The notes beneath the pieces were generated by a model. The model was not told the origin of the DNA. It made no database searches and saw only the letters and a list, made by a program, of their open reading frames with translations. This document shows positions 20,299-33,400 of a stretch of DNA of 64,000 bases, piece after piece. Positions within the stretch are counted from its first letter, which is position 1. Every line of letters begins with the position of its first letter. The position numbers and the translations under genes were made by a program. This DNA comes from Sphaerulina vaccinii. Taxonomy: Eukaryota > Ascomycota > Dothideomycetes > Mycosphaerellales > Mycosphaerellaceae. The stretch spans positions 372,001 through 436,000 of the forward strand of contig JAKUDP010000012.1 in assembly GCA_022570795.1 (NCBI GenBank), in the 5' to 3' direction.

Positions 20299-20993
20299 GA
20301 GGCGCCGGAGTATGCATCTCCGCAAGAATAGACTAGCTGAGGCACGTAAAGCAACAGCAGGTCGATAGAGTGGATAGTAACAGCTATCAGAGCGGTTGGT
20401 GCGAAGAAAACAAACGTATCAAGTGATCCCAGTCCACACATGACTAACCACAGCCCGAGTCCCATAACCATCACAGCCGAGATCCCTGGTATCATCATAC
20501 CTCCATTGCCTGTATACGATACCACTGATGCCGACGGAGCTGGCGCTCCCGTTGTGTTCGTATCATTCATGCTTCCAGTAACAGGCACACTGCTATTGAA
20601 CTTTGCACAAACCTCGTTGAAGAGATAGGTGTGTAAGTATACGATCAGCACTATCGTCCATGGTCAACTTCACACGAAAACTCACTGTATAGACTCCCAC
20701 TGGGATCCTCACACTCCGTGGCAGCACAGGCTGAGATATTGGCGATGATGCCTCCTTGCTTGATACAATGGCAGTACTGATCAGCATTCGTGCAATTTAC
20801 TGAGGCTATGGCTGGTGGATCGCAGGTTTTCTTCTCTCATATCAATGAATGTCGGTGGAAGGAGCCGAAGGACTGATGCTACACGTACAATGCATGCTGG
20901 CAGCTGTTGAGCTTGAGGACCAACCTGAGCTGTGGTCAAGGGCACTAGGAGAGTGAGGGAAAGAGTCAGGACCAGGCTTCGTGGGTTGATCAT
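20295..20993 (-). CDS. CFEM-domain surface protein
   Basis: Secreted or surface protein of about 200 residues. The signal peptide (MINPRSLVLTLSLTLLVPLTTAQ) is followed by a CFEM cysteine domain: LPACI, KTC, VNC, YCHC, ACAATEC and, after the last intron, VCAKF, giving the eight-cysteine pattern. Family members bind haem/iron or act at the cell wall. Exon 1 is 20889-20993 and exon 2 starts near 20830. The second intron is unresolved: its donor is at 20700 or 20685, and only an acceptor at 20651 keeps the frame, giving an intron of 50 or 35 bases. After a Ser/Thr/Asn-rich stretch there are two hydrophobic segments (GMMIPGISAVMVMGLGLWLVM and TFVFFAPTALIAV), so a membrane anchor is more likely than a simple GPI signal. 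The stop overlaps the E2 gene stop. Confidence 0.7.
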
Positions 20994-21449
20994 GGCTCTT
21001 TCAGGGTGAGGTTGTTGATTGTATGATATACGTTCGTACTGTCGCTGGCGGATGAGGTCTGTGAAGATCAGCCCCACTACCCGGCGGTATGCATAGTAAG
21101 CAGAGTCAGTCTCGTCGCGAGCAGTCAAGAGGTCGGGAATGCTCACCGATAACCGATCACTATGCGCTCTGTCTGGAGATGGAGCTTTAACAGCGGAGTG
21201 GACGGAGATCATGATGAAAACGGCGTTCTACGTCGACTATCGCACATTATTTGACACACACCGCCACTCACAATCCGCCCATATCTTGTCAGTCTCAAGC
21301 AATTGGGGTATAGGCGCAGAAATGCACACTCAACGCCAGTTCTCCATGCATCAATCTCGCTTTGCAACGCCAATCAGTCATGCACAAACAAATGGAACTC
21401 TCAATCCACCATCAATCTTCTGCTTCCACTTCACTTCAGTCTCACAACT
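20994..21449. other. Intergenic region between the CFEM gene start and the dynein 3' end
   Basis: About 455 bases containing the CFEM promoter and the dynein 3' untranslated region. No recognised element. Confidence 0.4.
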
Positions 21450-24400
21450 TCACGACTCCTCTGTCGCCTCCGCCATGACACTCTCTCCTTCGTCGAGAAC
21501 ACCCATGACAGTCCTCAAGTTCTTCAACATTTCCTTCGCGTGTGCCACAAGCAACAACTTCTCCGCATTGCCAGGGAGACCAAGGTAAGTAGGTGGTTCA
21601 CGCTCTGGCAAGTCCTTGACCCACTGCAGCATGTCTGTCTTCGTAGAACCACTGGGCAGAGGCATACCAACAGACGAATCTTCGGCCACTTCACCGATCA
21701 GGTTGAAGCCATCCTCGAAAGCTTCAGCTGTCAAAGTCTTCCGCACCAAACTCTTGAGCTGCGCCATATCGCCAGCATCATCAATCTTGCCGCCATACAT
21801 CTCTGTAATGAGTGATCGTAGCATGTTCCATGGAATGCTCTTGGGTGCGACATTCGAACGGCCACGAGCGACGTTATCTGTCCACCATTGTATGATGAAA
21901 GCGGAACAGTCAAAATCTGCATCGTTGAACTCCCAGAAACCTTTCCAGCCGAGCAGGGGTGCGTATCGTAGACGTTCCTGGACAATGGCATGCAAGAACG
22001 CCAGTAAGAAGTGTACGCGAGCCTTTTCGACGGGCTGCTGGACTGCCTTGTCAGGAAGTGAGGTCAATGTGTCTCTCATGTTGGCACGAATTCCAGCAGG
22101 TTGTTCGTACATGAGCACACGAGAAGCGCGAAGCAAGCTTGACGGGATCTTGGGGCTTGTCTCCATTGACAAGAAGAGACGGAAGTCCTTGTTCGGCTTT
22201 AGCGAGTCGATGCGCTTGACCAAGTTCTGTAGCCACTCTGTAGCCAAGTGGACGTTCTTGATCAAGACCCAAGAGCCGCTGGCTGCGGCTCCTGCGAGAG
22301 CAGCGTCAGCACTCGAAACACCTTCTTGAGAACCCATAGCGACACTTGTGCAGCTTGCATTCTGTCTCTCAACAAGTTGATCGACCTTGTAGCTGGCATC
22401 GAATCCAGGTGTCGAGCAAAGTGCGATGGGTGAGCTGGCAGTCTGATTGTCGACAATTCTGCCCAGGTTCTCCGCAACGTCCAGGAAGTCTTGTCCAAAG
22501 ACAACGTTCACGAATCGTTCAGTCGCAGGCACAAGTCGATCCATGTGGAACAGCTTGACCAACAGAAGTTCCTTGAGAGCCTTATCGTTCTCGTTTCCAC
22601 CTGCCTGAGCAACACTTGGAACACAAGTTTCCGCTTGCTCTGTTGCAAAGAACTTCTCCCACTCTGGCGTGTCGATATTCGCGACTAGATCCTTGATGCC
22701 CTTGACACGAGAGGCAACAGCGACACCCTTCGCCTTCTGCTCAGGATCTGAAGTGACATCTCCACCGACTATGCTCTCGTCGAGCACCAGATCTATCAAG
22801 CTCTTGTCCATGGTGAAAGGTGCAGCCTGCGCAAGAAGAACAGCGAATGTAAGCCTGTCCTTCTGCAACAACGAAGCCGAAGTCTCATTGTACGTCTTGC
22901 CGAACAGGGACCGCACGATAGTATCAATGCGTCTCTTCGGATCGCGCTCACTGGACTCTCGCGCTGCACGGAGCACAGACTCGAAGATGTCGACGAAATA
23001 TTGCAGTGAGAATTGGTAGAAGTGGTGAACATGGTACAGCTGTTCCAACACCGCAAAGATAGCAGAGCATGATCTCGCGATGATGTCGTAGGTGTTCATG
23101 ATAGTGTTGACTTCATTCATAACACCTTCCGTCTCTGATGCCTTGGTTGTGATTTCTGCCGCCTCGTTCTTCAGCTTCTCGAGTGTGTTGATGACGTTCT
23201 CGTCGTCCAGAATGTTGCCGCGCGATTCGTTGAGTGCCTGCAACAACATGCGCTCCAGGCGGCGTAGACGCTGCGTGAACTCGCCTTGTATCTTGACGAG
23301 ATTCGACCTCCGCTCATCCACATCTGGTCGTTCAGATTTCAGCACCTCATTCAGTGTCTGAGTCTTCAAGCTGCTTTGGGTGACAGTGAAGTTGACGAAT
23401 GTGGTCCTGCTGCAGATATCGGGTGCAAAAGCAGCAGACGGATCTTTGGTCGACAAGTACAGCTTGAAAGCAGGCGAGAAATCGATTTCCTGCTTGCCGA
23501 GCTGAATGAGAACACGGCCACCGGTACGCTGATACTCCTTATTGAGCACATGGTTCAGAATAGGATCAATGTGCTCAGCATCCTGGATGAGGATAGGGTT
23601 GCCAAAGCGCAAAGCACTTTCGAGCTGCTTCACGAAGGAGCCGTCTAAGAAGCTCGTGACAGTAAGACGTCGGTCCTTTGTCTCGTTCTGCAAGAAATCC
23701 GTGACACGTCCAGACGGATCGATGATGAGCGGGTAGCGATTGTATCGCTTTAGCATGATTGCGTTCTCGGTGCAAAGCTCATCAACAGGCAAAGCATGTT
23801 CGTGCCACTGTTGTCTCTCATCTGCTGTTGACAAGTACTCGGACAAAGCATTCTGAGGCTTGAAAGATATACCAGAAGCAGATAATTGTAGCGACCAGTC
23901 TTCCAACATAGCGCGGCGATACTGCTGATCGTACAGACCAGCATATGCCAAGAACGCCGAAGCCAGGAAGACGTCGCCGATGATGGTCTCCATTTGCACC
24001 TGAAAGGTCTTGCTGCTCTCTTCCCAACGACCACGCTCCGATGACAAGCTGTTGAGGAGCCTCATACTGCGATCAACCTTGGACTGAACGCGAGACATCT
24101 CGGCCTTGATAGCTTCTGTCTGGCTGATGAGCGAAGCATACTCGGACTTGTAGGTAGCGATGCTCTGCTCGAGCTCTTCGAGGGTGTTCATGATGGCCTT
24201 GGCTTCAGCCTTGGTTTGAAGAGCTTCTTCCTGGAGCTGCTCGACTTCCTCGCGCAGAGGCCCGACCCTATCCAGAATGGCGGAGTAGCCGACTTGTGCC
24301 TCCACCCACTGCACAAGTGGACCACAAGCTTTCGATGCGCGGTTGACACGCTCAAAAGTGAAGTCATCCTTGGAAAGATACTCCGCTTCCATCTTGTTCC

Positions 24401-27400
24401 TCAAGCTCGGAGTCATCTGGCGTTCGTTGTCGTAGCCAACAATGCTCGCAATGAAGTCATCTCTCCTCACAATGCTGACAATTGTCTTCCAGTCTGTCGC
24501 AGCCTTATGTCCCAGCATCGTGCAGACAGACTCCAAAGCAAGTTTGACACCAGCAGGAGGATTCGCCATAGATCTAACTTCTGTCAAATGTTGGCGCTTG
24601 ATGTTGCTGACACTTCTCTGTGCCTCTTCGACAGCAGGTTCAGCCTTCGCGAGATCGTTCATCACAACTTCTCTCCTCTTTGCAACCTCTTTCTCTTGCT
24701 TCTCAAGCGCAGCCTGGATCTCCAGCGATGCGCCCTTCCTCTGTTCAGCTTCTCGCTGATCAGCAACCATACGTTGCAGCTTCTCGCTAGCCTCGATGTC
24801 CTTCCTTTCAAGCTCGGTCTTCTTCTCTGCCAGGCTCTTCTTCAGCTCCGAAACCTTCTCCACAGTCTCTCGAAGCTTGTCCAGACCGACGTTCAAATGA
24901 CGCTGTTGCTCCTCGAGGTCATCGCGCTTCTCGTTAAAAAGCTTGACGAATTGAGCAACGAAGTCCAGGAACTGCCTTGGAGTCAAGAATGTCTGCTTGT
25001 TCTGCTGGCGCATGAGTCGATCATTGAATGAGCGCAGCGAGTGGTGTACATGGACCATGCCATTGACGACAGCATCGCGGTGGGAAAGTGGCAGCTCGAG
25101 TTGATCATACTCAACTGGCAAGCTGTCTGGACATGCATAGTTGCCCTTGTCAATGTCCACGGACTGCGTAAGTTCGTACGCAACCTGGTACAGTGCTTGA
25201 TCAGACCAGTCGCCGAACCAATTAAGCACGCAACGATTGAACAGCGCAGGACTCGTTGCCGCTTTCGATCCTAATCCTTCAGAAGGTGGGTTCATCGTGA
25301 ACACAACATGTAGATTTCGCACAATCTGTTGCGTGAACCACTTGTACAACTCTTCTTGAGAGTCAAGCAGAAGTCCCTGTCGCTGAGCACCTTCCTTGCA
25401 AGCAGTCATGAGAGTAGCATACTCATCGCCCTCGAACAGACCAGGAACCTCACCATTGGCCAGAAGAGTATTCATGCGCTCCAAGAATCCAGAATCCAGC
25501 ACGTTCGACTCATCCATGATGAAGCAGATTCTCTCACCTTTAGTACCACAGCGCCGCAAGACGACGCGAAGATCTTCGTCAAAGTCTTCAGACGAGTATC
25601 GGCCATGAACTTTGATCTGGAATACGGAGAGACCATTCATCCAAGCCACGAAGCGAGACAGTGTAGTCTTGCCACTGCCACTCACGCCGATGAGGATCAG
25701 ATGTCCTTGTGGCTGTCTGAAGACTCGATCAATGCGCAGTACGTGCTCCAGCACATCGTTGAACAAGATGAGCGGTACGTCGAGTTCTTCTTCGCAGAAA
25801 GTCCTTAGTCTCGCTTTGACGAAGTCTCGCAACTGGTCGCGTGCGACAGGAACGTAGTTCTTGGACAGCCAATTGGAGAACAAAATAGGTCTCTGCAAGG
25901 CGGCCTCCTCGTCCAGGTTGGGGAAGTGCTCGAGCGCAACGCGATTGACAGTCTCTTCGGTCCACTGTCTCTCATCGTCGGCGATAAGACGATCAGAGAA
26001 CAGACGCAAAGCTTCGTGCGCCCAGATGCGGAGCAAGCCTTCAAGTGATAGTGTCTCCAGTGGTCTGATAGCCTCGTACATGGCTCGGACCCATCTTGTC
26101 AGCTCACGAGGTGAGTACACATAGTGCGGTTGGATCTCGGGCGTGAAGCGCTTTTGAGACATCAGATAGACTTGAATCATAGCCTGCGTCAGAGCATCTG
26201 CATAGCCGCGCAAGGTAGGGATGATCTTCAGGACGGCAGTATTGAAGGTGCCATAGATCTGCTTGAGCGACAGCTCTCCAGGATAGTCGACCATGATGAG
26301 TGGAGCATGTCGCAGGAAGCGAAGTCCAAGAGGAGTACGGCCAGCATCGGTGGGAGGGTTGCAAGCGCCAACAAACTGGATGCGCTCGAGGCTGACCCAG
26401 CTCTTGGTCGAAGTGCGCCAGAAGCCGCCATGTTCGACAAGTTGTCTGAGGAAAGAAATGACGCGTTGAGTGCCATACTTGTCTGGAGCTGGCAAATTGA
26501 TCTCGTCGCAGAATACGACAAGCCATCGACCGATCTGTCGCGGCGCCATTGTAACACCACTGAGCGACTTCTTGTAGTCACAGTACTGCTCAAGTGTTTT
26601 GACGAGTAGTTCTGGCGTGGTAGCGCTGGAGAAATTGAGACCCACGACCTCCATGTTGGGCAGCTTGCGAAGTGCACTGAAAAGTGTCATCGTCTTACCA
26701 GATCCGGGAGGACCACAGAGCAAGAGAGGCTTGTGCTCAGCGAGGAAGGAGTAGAGGACGTCTTCGTGTCGGACAGTATCAAGCGTTGGGATGACAAGAT
26801 CAGTCTGAGTAACGGAGTGTGTGTTGACCTCGATGGTAGGCACTTGGTTCTGCCACGAGCTCCAGCTGGCTTCTGGTAGTGTAACATCGTAGTCTATCAG
26901 GGACGTCGTCTCCGAGAGCACGGGCATGTCAAGAGTGGCCAGACCAGACAGGTAGTCGCCAAATGCTTTACGGTCGAGAAGTGGGCAGTCACCAGTGAAA
27001 GACCAGACTGCAGCAAGCAGGACCTTCTTGAAAAGATATGCCTCAATCTGCTCATCGCCAAGTGGGAAGTCCACATGTGAAATATTGTACTCAAGCACTG
27101 ACCGGCAAGCCTTGCGCAGCAGTGAGAACAGAGTTCCGATAGCGCGGATAGACGTGAACTCCATGATGTGCTTCATGCTGGCGCAGTGCTCCAAACTTTT
27201 TCTCACGAAGTCGTTCTCGGTCAAGCGTCGGTTGAGGATCTCGGCCATGAGATTCTGTACTGCGAGTCTCGCTTCGTTAGATGTCGCCGTTCCAGTGTCT
27301 TCTTCTAGATCTTCGAAAGTAGCAGTGCGAAGCTGGGCAATGTATCGCGAAAGCATAACATCGATGTCAACAGTATCGTCGCTGAACCAGACCATACCAC

Positions 27401-30400
27401 ATCTGGAGACCGTCGCGAGAGTAGCGTATCGCAGAGTCTCGACTTCGAACATGACGCGAACATTTGAAGGTAGACCGAGACGCTCACCGTTAGGCAAGGT
27501 CAACAGCTTGTTGTCGTCCAGCACAGAGTTCAAGTTCTCGACCCACTCAGGATCGACATCGCCATCAAACACAATCCAGTGGCGCTTAGTGTCTTCTCCA
27601 CGTAGATTGTCGACCACCTTGCGAAGAATGCTTGTGAACAGACCATCAGTCCATTCACGAGTTGTGCTGTCAAGACTTCCGTACAAGCTCTCCTTTGACA
27701 TGACCTTGGGATCAATGACGTGGCATACGCCCTCGATACCGTCGACTTTCTGCAACGCCGCGAGCAACGTCTGCCATGCAGTCGACTTGCCTGTGCCGGA
27801 GTTTCCGACCATCATGACACCATGATGCAAGCTCTGGATTTGGTAGAGCTGCAGTACCTTTGTTAGCCACGAGTCTGTGGCGACCAGCTTTCGCTCCTGG
27901 ACGACCTCCTCAAGAGCAGCGCGTAGCTTCTCTAAAGGTGCAGGCATATACTTCACGCCTGGGAAGGCCTCTTCCTCGATCTCCTGCATAAGGATAGCGT
28001 CATTTCGAACAAGCTTGGGCGCAATAGTCTCGCGAATGCTCTGCACAATGATTTGCGGCTCGACCACGACATCGGCGCCCTCTGCGCCTCCGATGGCAAG
28101 ACGTGTGCGTTTTAGACCACCAGAGCTGACGAGCACACTCTTGAGCGCACGGAGACCGAAGTCGTAATGAGGTTGCTTGGACAGACCTGCACTGCACTTG
28201 TCAAAGAATGGTACAGTCTGTCTCGACAGTGTCTTGGCTTCTGAGAAACCTTGAGAGAACAGCATGACTTCTGCGATGATTTCCTTGTCAGGCTTTGACA
28301 TGGCGACGCTGCGGAACAGCTTCTTCAAATTGTCTGGCAAGTTCGAACGTCCAGCATAGCCAGGATTCATGGTGATGAACATTCCTGTCAAGCGATGCAC
28401 CTTCAGCTGTCGTCCAATGAGCTCGATCTGTGCATTTTCATCGAGCGCACGCTTGCGAAGACCAACTTGGATGTTCTGGATTTGCTGAGAAACGGCAGAC
28501 AAGATTCGCTCCTCGAGTCTGTTGAACTCGTCGAAGCAACCCCACGCGCCGACCTGCGAGAGACCCAGGAAAATACGACCCATGGCTTGAAAGTCAAAGG
28601 TATCGTCACAGTTGAAGACCAGAGTAAAGCGGCCGAGCTGCACACCAAGTGCTTTCACAGACTCAGTCTTACCAGTACCAGCTGGTCCATAAGGCGAGCC
28701 ACCAAGGCGCTGGCAAAGTGCTTGACTGAGTGTCAAGAAGCAGCGATCGGTGAGCGGCGTGCGTACCAGGCGTTCTGGTACACCTAGATACTCAAAGCCG
28801 TATGCGAGCGTGGCATTCGCGACTTGAACTTGCATTCGCTCGAGAGGTGCTGCGCTAGCAGTAAACTCGTAGCGCATCTGGAGTAGCCACAAGTAGTGAC
28901 CCGGCGAATCAGCACCGCCCTCGATCAATTGCTCAATCTTGTCTCGCTGATGCACGAACTCGGTGATCAGCTGTTCGCACTTCTTGCGATGTACTGGCGT
29001 GAGCTCCTTGAGCACAATCGTGGCCAAGAACTTCAACTTGCTGACTTGTGTTTCGAAGAGCTTCTGTAGTGGAGCGCCGCCTTGCTGAAGAGCAGCCTCC
29101 ACTTGTGCAGTCCAGTAGGCTTGTGTTGCGAGAACACCAATTTGTGCTGGGTACTTCTCGATGAAACGTTCAAAGGCAGCATTGTCGTGGTCGTCCAGTG
29201 CCTCATATTCCGCCACAGCCTCCACTAGCAGTTCGGAAAGTGTCTCTCGCATGCCGTTCTCCAGTGCTCGCAGCCAGTCGTTGATCTTGGGGGTCTTGAT
29301 GAGGGAGATCGGCGTCTTGAATAAGACTTCTTCTCCTTCCCTCGATTGTAGACCAAGGATGTTCTGTTCATCGTCGAGCAAGAGCCCATTGATGCCTGCA
29401 AACATCTTTCGCAAGTGCTTGGCAACACGCACAGTGTCGTTGCTGTTACCGATGATCTCGAGAAGGTCTTCGTCACCAACAAAATAGAAACGTGGGAACG
29501 CCACGCGCTCTTTCTCGAGGTACTCTCCGAGAGCTTTTTGAATCTTGTTGAGCAGATCAGCCAATCGCTCAAGCGACTTCTGGACATCTGGAATGTTGAG
29601 CACGTCCAATACCAGAGGCGATCGATACACCTTCTTGAGCACACCCATGAACTCGCTGTTGATGTTGGCGAAGCGGGACGATTCGACCGGCAACAAGTGC
29701 TTGATATCAGCATTGCCAGTAAAGACACCTTCAAGGTAGACCCACTGGCGCTGTACATCGATCCACACATCGAACAGCACGTGGATGCGATTCAGCTTAT
29801 CTTCCCAAGACGAAGCTTCTTCCTCGAACTCTTTGTAGTAAGGAGAATGTCGCATTGCTTGCAGAGAGTTAAGGTGGTCACTGCACTTGGCAAAGAGGTC
29901 ATCCCAACCACGAATGAGTCGGCACTTCGACTGGTAGTTGACCAAGTCCAGCGAATAGTTCTGCCATTGCTCGCGCACGCCACGCACGAATTCTTCGAGT
30001 GCCATCTCACCTTGCGCCTGTGTGATCACATCTCGGATGACAGACTCACTGGGCCCGAGCTGGAGATCCCAGACATCTCCCAGAGTCATCGACAATGGAG
30101 AGTAGCGCTTCGAAGGTGCTAGGTTCCTGAAGATCTTAGTCCAGTGCCTCTCGCGAACAGCGTCTGAACGCATCTCGGTGAGCAGTGGGTTGACCTTGAG
30201 CAATTGTCTCAGATGCTGCTGCAGGTGCTCGAAGGCAGCGTACGAACGCATACGACTGGGCATTTCCTTCGTCGTCTTGATGAGGTTGTCAATGCTCTGA
30301 CGAAGCTTACGTGGCTGAATGCTGTTCCATGGCTGGTCTCTGAGTTCACTCAGCTGATCCCATACCACAGTCAAGTTCGCCCACACCGACTTGTAGTCTT

Positions 30401-33400
30401 GCACTTCCGCCAGCAGATCTGCAAGCATGTTGTCAGGGCTTGCTGGAAGTTCGAGCGCTTCCTTGGCCTTTGCGACCATGTCGTGTTGCTCCTGAAGCTG
30501 TGTTAACTCCTTGTCGAATCCCTCAAGACTGGCAACAGCCTCGGCGGGAGGAGTCGACCCGGACTCTGGACGTTGTTCTTGCCACTTCTCATTCATCTCT
30601 GCAATGCGACGTGAGACGACGCCGTCTTCGGCCACGATCTTGGTGCGCAAGCCTTCGGTGTGATCAGCAATCTGCTTACTCTTCTTCTCGAGCACTTCGA
30701 CGAGAGCAGCCCATTCGTGATCAACCTGTTCCACATACAACCAGTCCTTGGGATATTGGAAGCGCAGTCGAGACAAGGTCTGCTGTCCTTGTCTGAACGT
30801 GTCCATCTCGGGCTCCCAGATCTTGGTCTGTCGCTTGCACGTCTGCACTACTGTGATGAAAGAGACTGCTTGGGACGTTGAAGACGCTTGCATGGATTGT
30901 CCCTCAAGTTCCTTCCTGGCCCGCTGCAGCTCACTGTACACATCGACGAGACGAGTGGCGAACATGGTCGAGAAGTGAGCAAGGAGGTCGTGCTGCCATT
31001 GGTCGTATTTGGCATTGACCTTGGCTTGCACCTGCTCGTAGTTGATCACAAGGTGACCAAATGACCGGCGCATACCAGAAGTATCGAACGTCTCTCGCTT
31101 CTGACGGATCTCCAAGATGAGCTGTAGCCATAGATCAAGCTCTGCGTTCAAGTCGTCCTGAATTTGTCCAAGCTGTAGATCCCACAACGACTGGAATTGC
31201 AGCCACTCATCGACATAGGTCTGTGCAACATTCAGCTTAGCTTCGATGCGCTCGTACAGCTCAGCGAGAGTCTCTATACACATGATTGGCAACTCCGAGT
31301 ACGTCGAGGCAGTCGTGGTCGACCGAATGGCCAGTGCTGTCTCGAATCGAGAAGCTTGAAGTCTAGGTAGGCTGCATACGATCGCGCACCATGTGTGAAG
31401 ATTGTCTAGCCAACCAGCTTTCGCATCTTCAAGTGGTGGCTCGAGCTGAATGAGCTGACTCTGCATGACGATATCGTGCGCAAAGGTCGCGATATTTGGC
31501 GTGCCTGCTTCTCGTGGGCTCTGCTGATCTGCTCCCTGGCCGTTCTCAAAGTCATCAGTCCAGTCCTTGAGTGCCTGCTGCAATCTGGCATGCAGAGTCT
31601 CGACCACTTTCGCATTCGTTCTCTCGACCCAGTATGCAATGTTCGAGTAAGCCTCGAGATTTAGCGTATCGATGGCTCTCTGCAGAGTCTCGAGGTGCGC
31701 GCTGAATGCTTCCTGCGTAAACGGGCAGGATTGCAGCTCGCGGAGTGCCTGTTCAACCGTCGACTGTATGGACAGAAGAGTGGTCACTTTCTGAGAAAGC
31801 GTGGCGATGGCGTTCCCCAGGTGTCGTACAAACTGGACATGCAGCTTATCATCTCCAGGACCAAGAGTGCTGTCGCCAACACGCGGCACATGAACATCAT
31901 ATGCAAGGACAAAGGTGTCCCAGCGTAGTGAAGCGCCCTTGGCGATGAAGCTCTGCACATCGTTCCGATAGCCACTAATAAGAGCTGTCACTTGAGGCAT
32001 GTTCTCTATCGTCGAGTTTGTCTGGCTGTAGGTGTTGAGGCTCTCCATCAAGCTGGTTGCATAAGGATACACTCGGCGAGCCTCCTTGGAGACGTTCGTG
32101 ATCGCATGAGGCACATTAAAGTTCAGCCAAAGCAGGTTGCGCACCTCCTTGAACAGCACCACGACTTGTGAGTCAAAATTGACATGAATCTCGAGCACAC
32201 CGCCACGAGCTCTATTCTGTGTGACAGAGAATAGGCGGCCAGATATTGACAGATGTCGTCTGTCGATGTCGCGCAGCCAGTCATCGAAGATGGGTTTCGC
32301 ATTCAGCTTTCTCCGGAAACCTTCTCCAAGCTGTGCAAGTCGTTGTCCGTCGGTGTGCTCCTTCCACTTCGGGCCAAGAATGTCTTCAACCTTGCTGAGA
32401 TAGTTGTTGAGCTGTCGTTCAATTTGTCGAGCACGAATGATTGCGCCAGAAATTGGTGGAAGATCGTGTAATTGTGCCATACCATGCGCTTCCGTCTGCC
32501 CATACTGATGGGTGAAGCGTTGTTGGAGAGCGTCGATGTCTTCTCGTACGTTATTCATGAGCTGCACTTGATACTCTGCGATGGCGCCCTTGATCTTTGG
32601 CCGCACGAACAGCGCGTTGAACTTGGAGAACACCCTGAACATCTCATTTGCTGTCTTGGCCACAGCGAGACGATCTCTTAGACGTGCAATGATAGAGTTC
32701 TCGACTCTTGCTGTTCGCTCATTGTATGCTGCTTCGGCCTGTGTCCACAAGCGCTCACCCTCGGGTGATATGTCAAGAACATCGACATCCTTGACAACCT
32801 CGTACGCTTGCAGGATCTCTTCAGCAGCATCTACGTCGCCCATCTCTTCAACGATGACAGGAGCCGTGTTTCCATCCATGATCTCGCCAGACTCGTCGTC
32901 AGGGCCAAGTACGTTTGCAATCGTGTTCTGCAGCTGTTCGTGGTCGTCTCGGAACTTGTAGATGTAACTGATGCGATCCTGGCTTTTGTCGTGACGCTTG
33001 TTGATCTTGATTGGAATGAACTTATCGTTGCGTCGTCGAGTGACATCGCGAGCAACGTTGGTGAACTCCTTGACATTGTCATCCCAGAACATCCACACAG
33101 TTTGGACTTGCTCGATGGCCCTCTGGAACTCCTCGAAGCTCATTCGCATCAGTGTCCGGCCATGGAGTAAGTGGTGCACACGAGCATCGAGATCTGCAGA
33201 GATGGCTTCCACAAGCGGCAACGCGCGACGTATTGGATATGGAGATATGCGTAGCTTCTTGGTGAAGTGAGTAAACACATCATCCAGTGCATCACGGAGC
33301 TTCTCGATATTGGGCGCGGCTAGCATTTCTTCGATCGGGAAGCCGTGGAACACTTGGTTGTATTTGGTCACCTTCTCCTTGGTCTCCTTCAATCGCGTAT

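Noticed and set aside
20651..20700. A 73-base intron ending at 20613 in the CFEM gene
   Set aside because: It has good distance but shifts the frame and gives a stop after five codons, losing the eighth cysteine.
24216..25031. 271-codon plus-strand frame, and other long plus-strand frames inside the dynein gene (26995-27825, 29415-30122)
   Set aside because: They lie fully antisense to the conserved dynein coding sequence, have no domain and follow its codon pattern.
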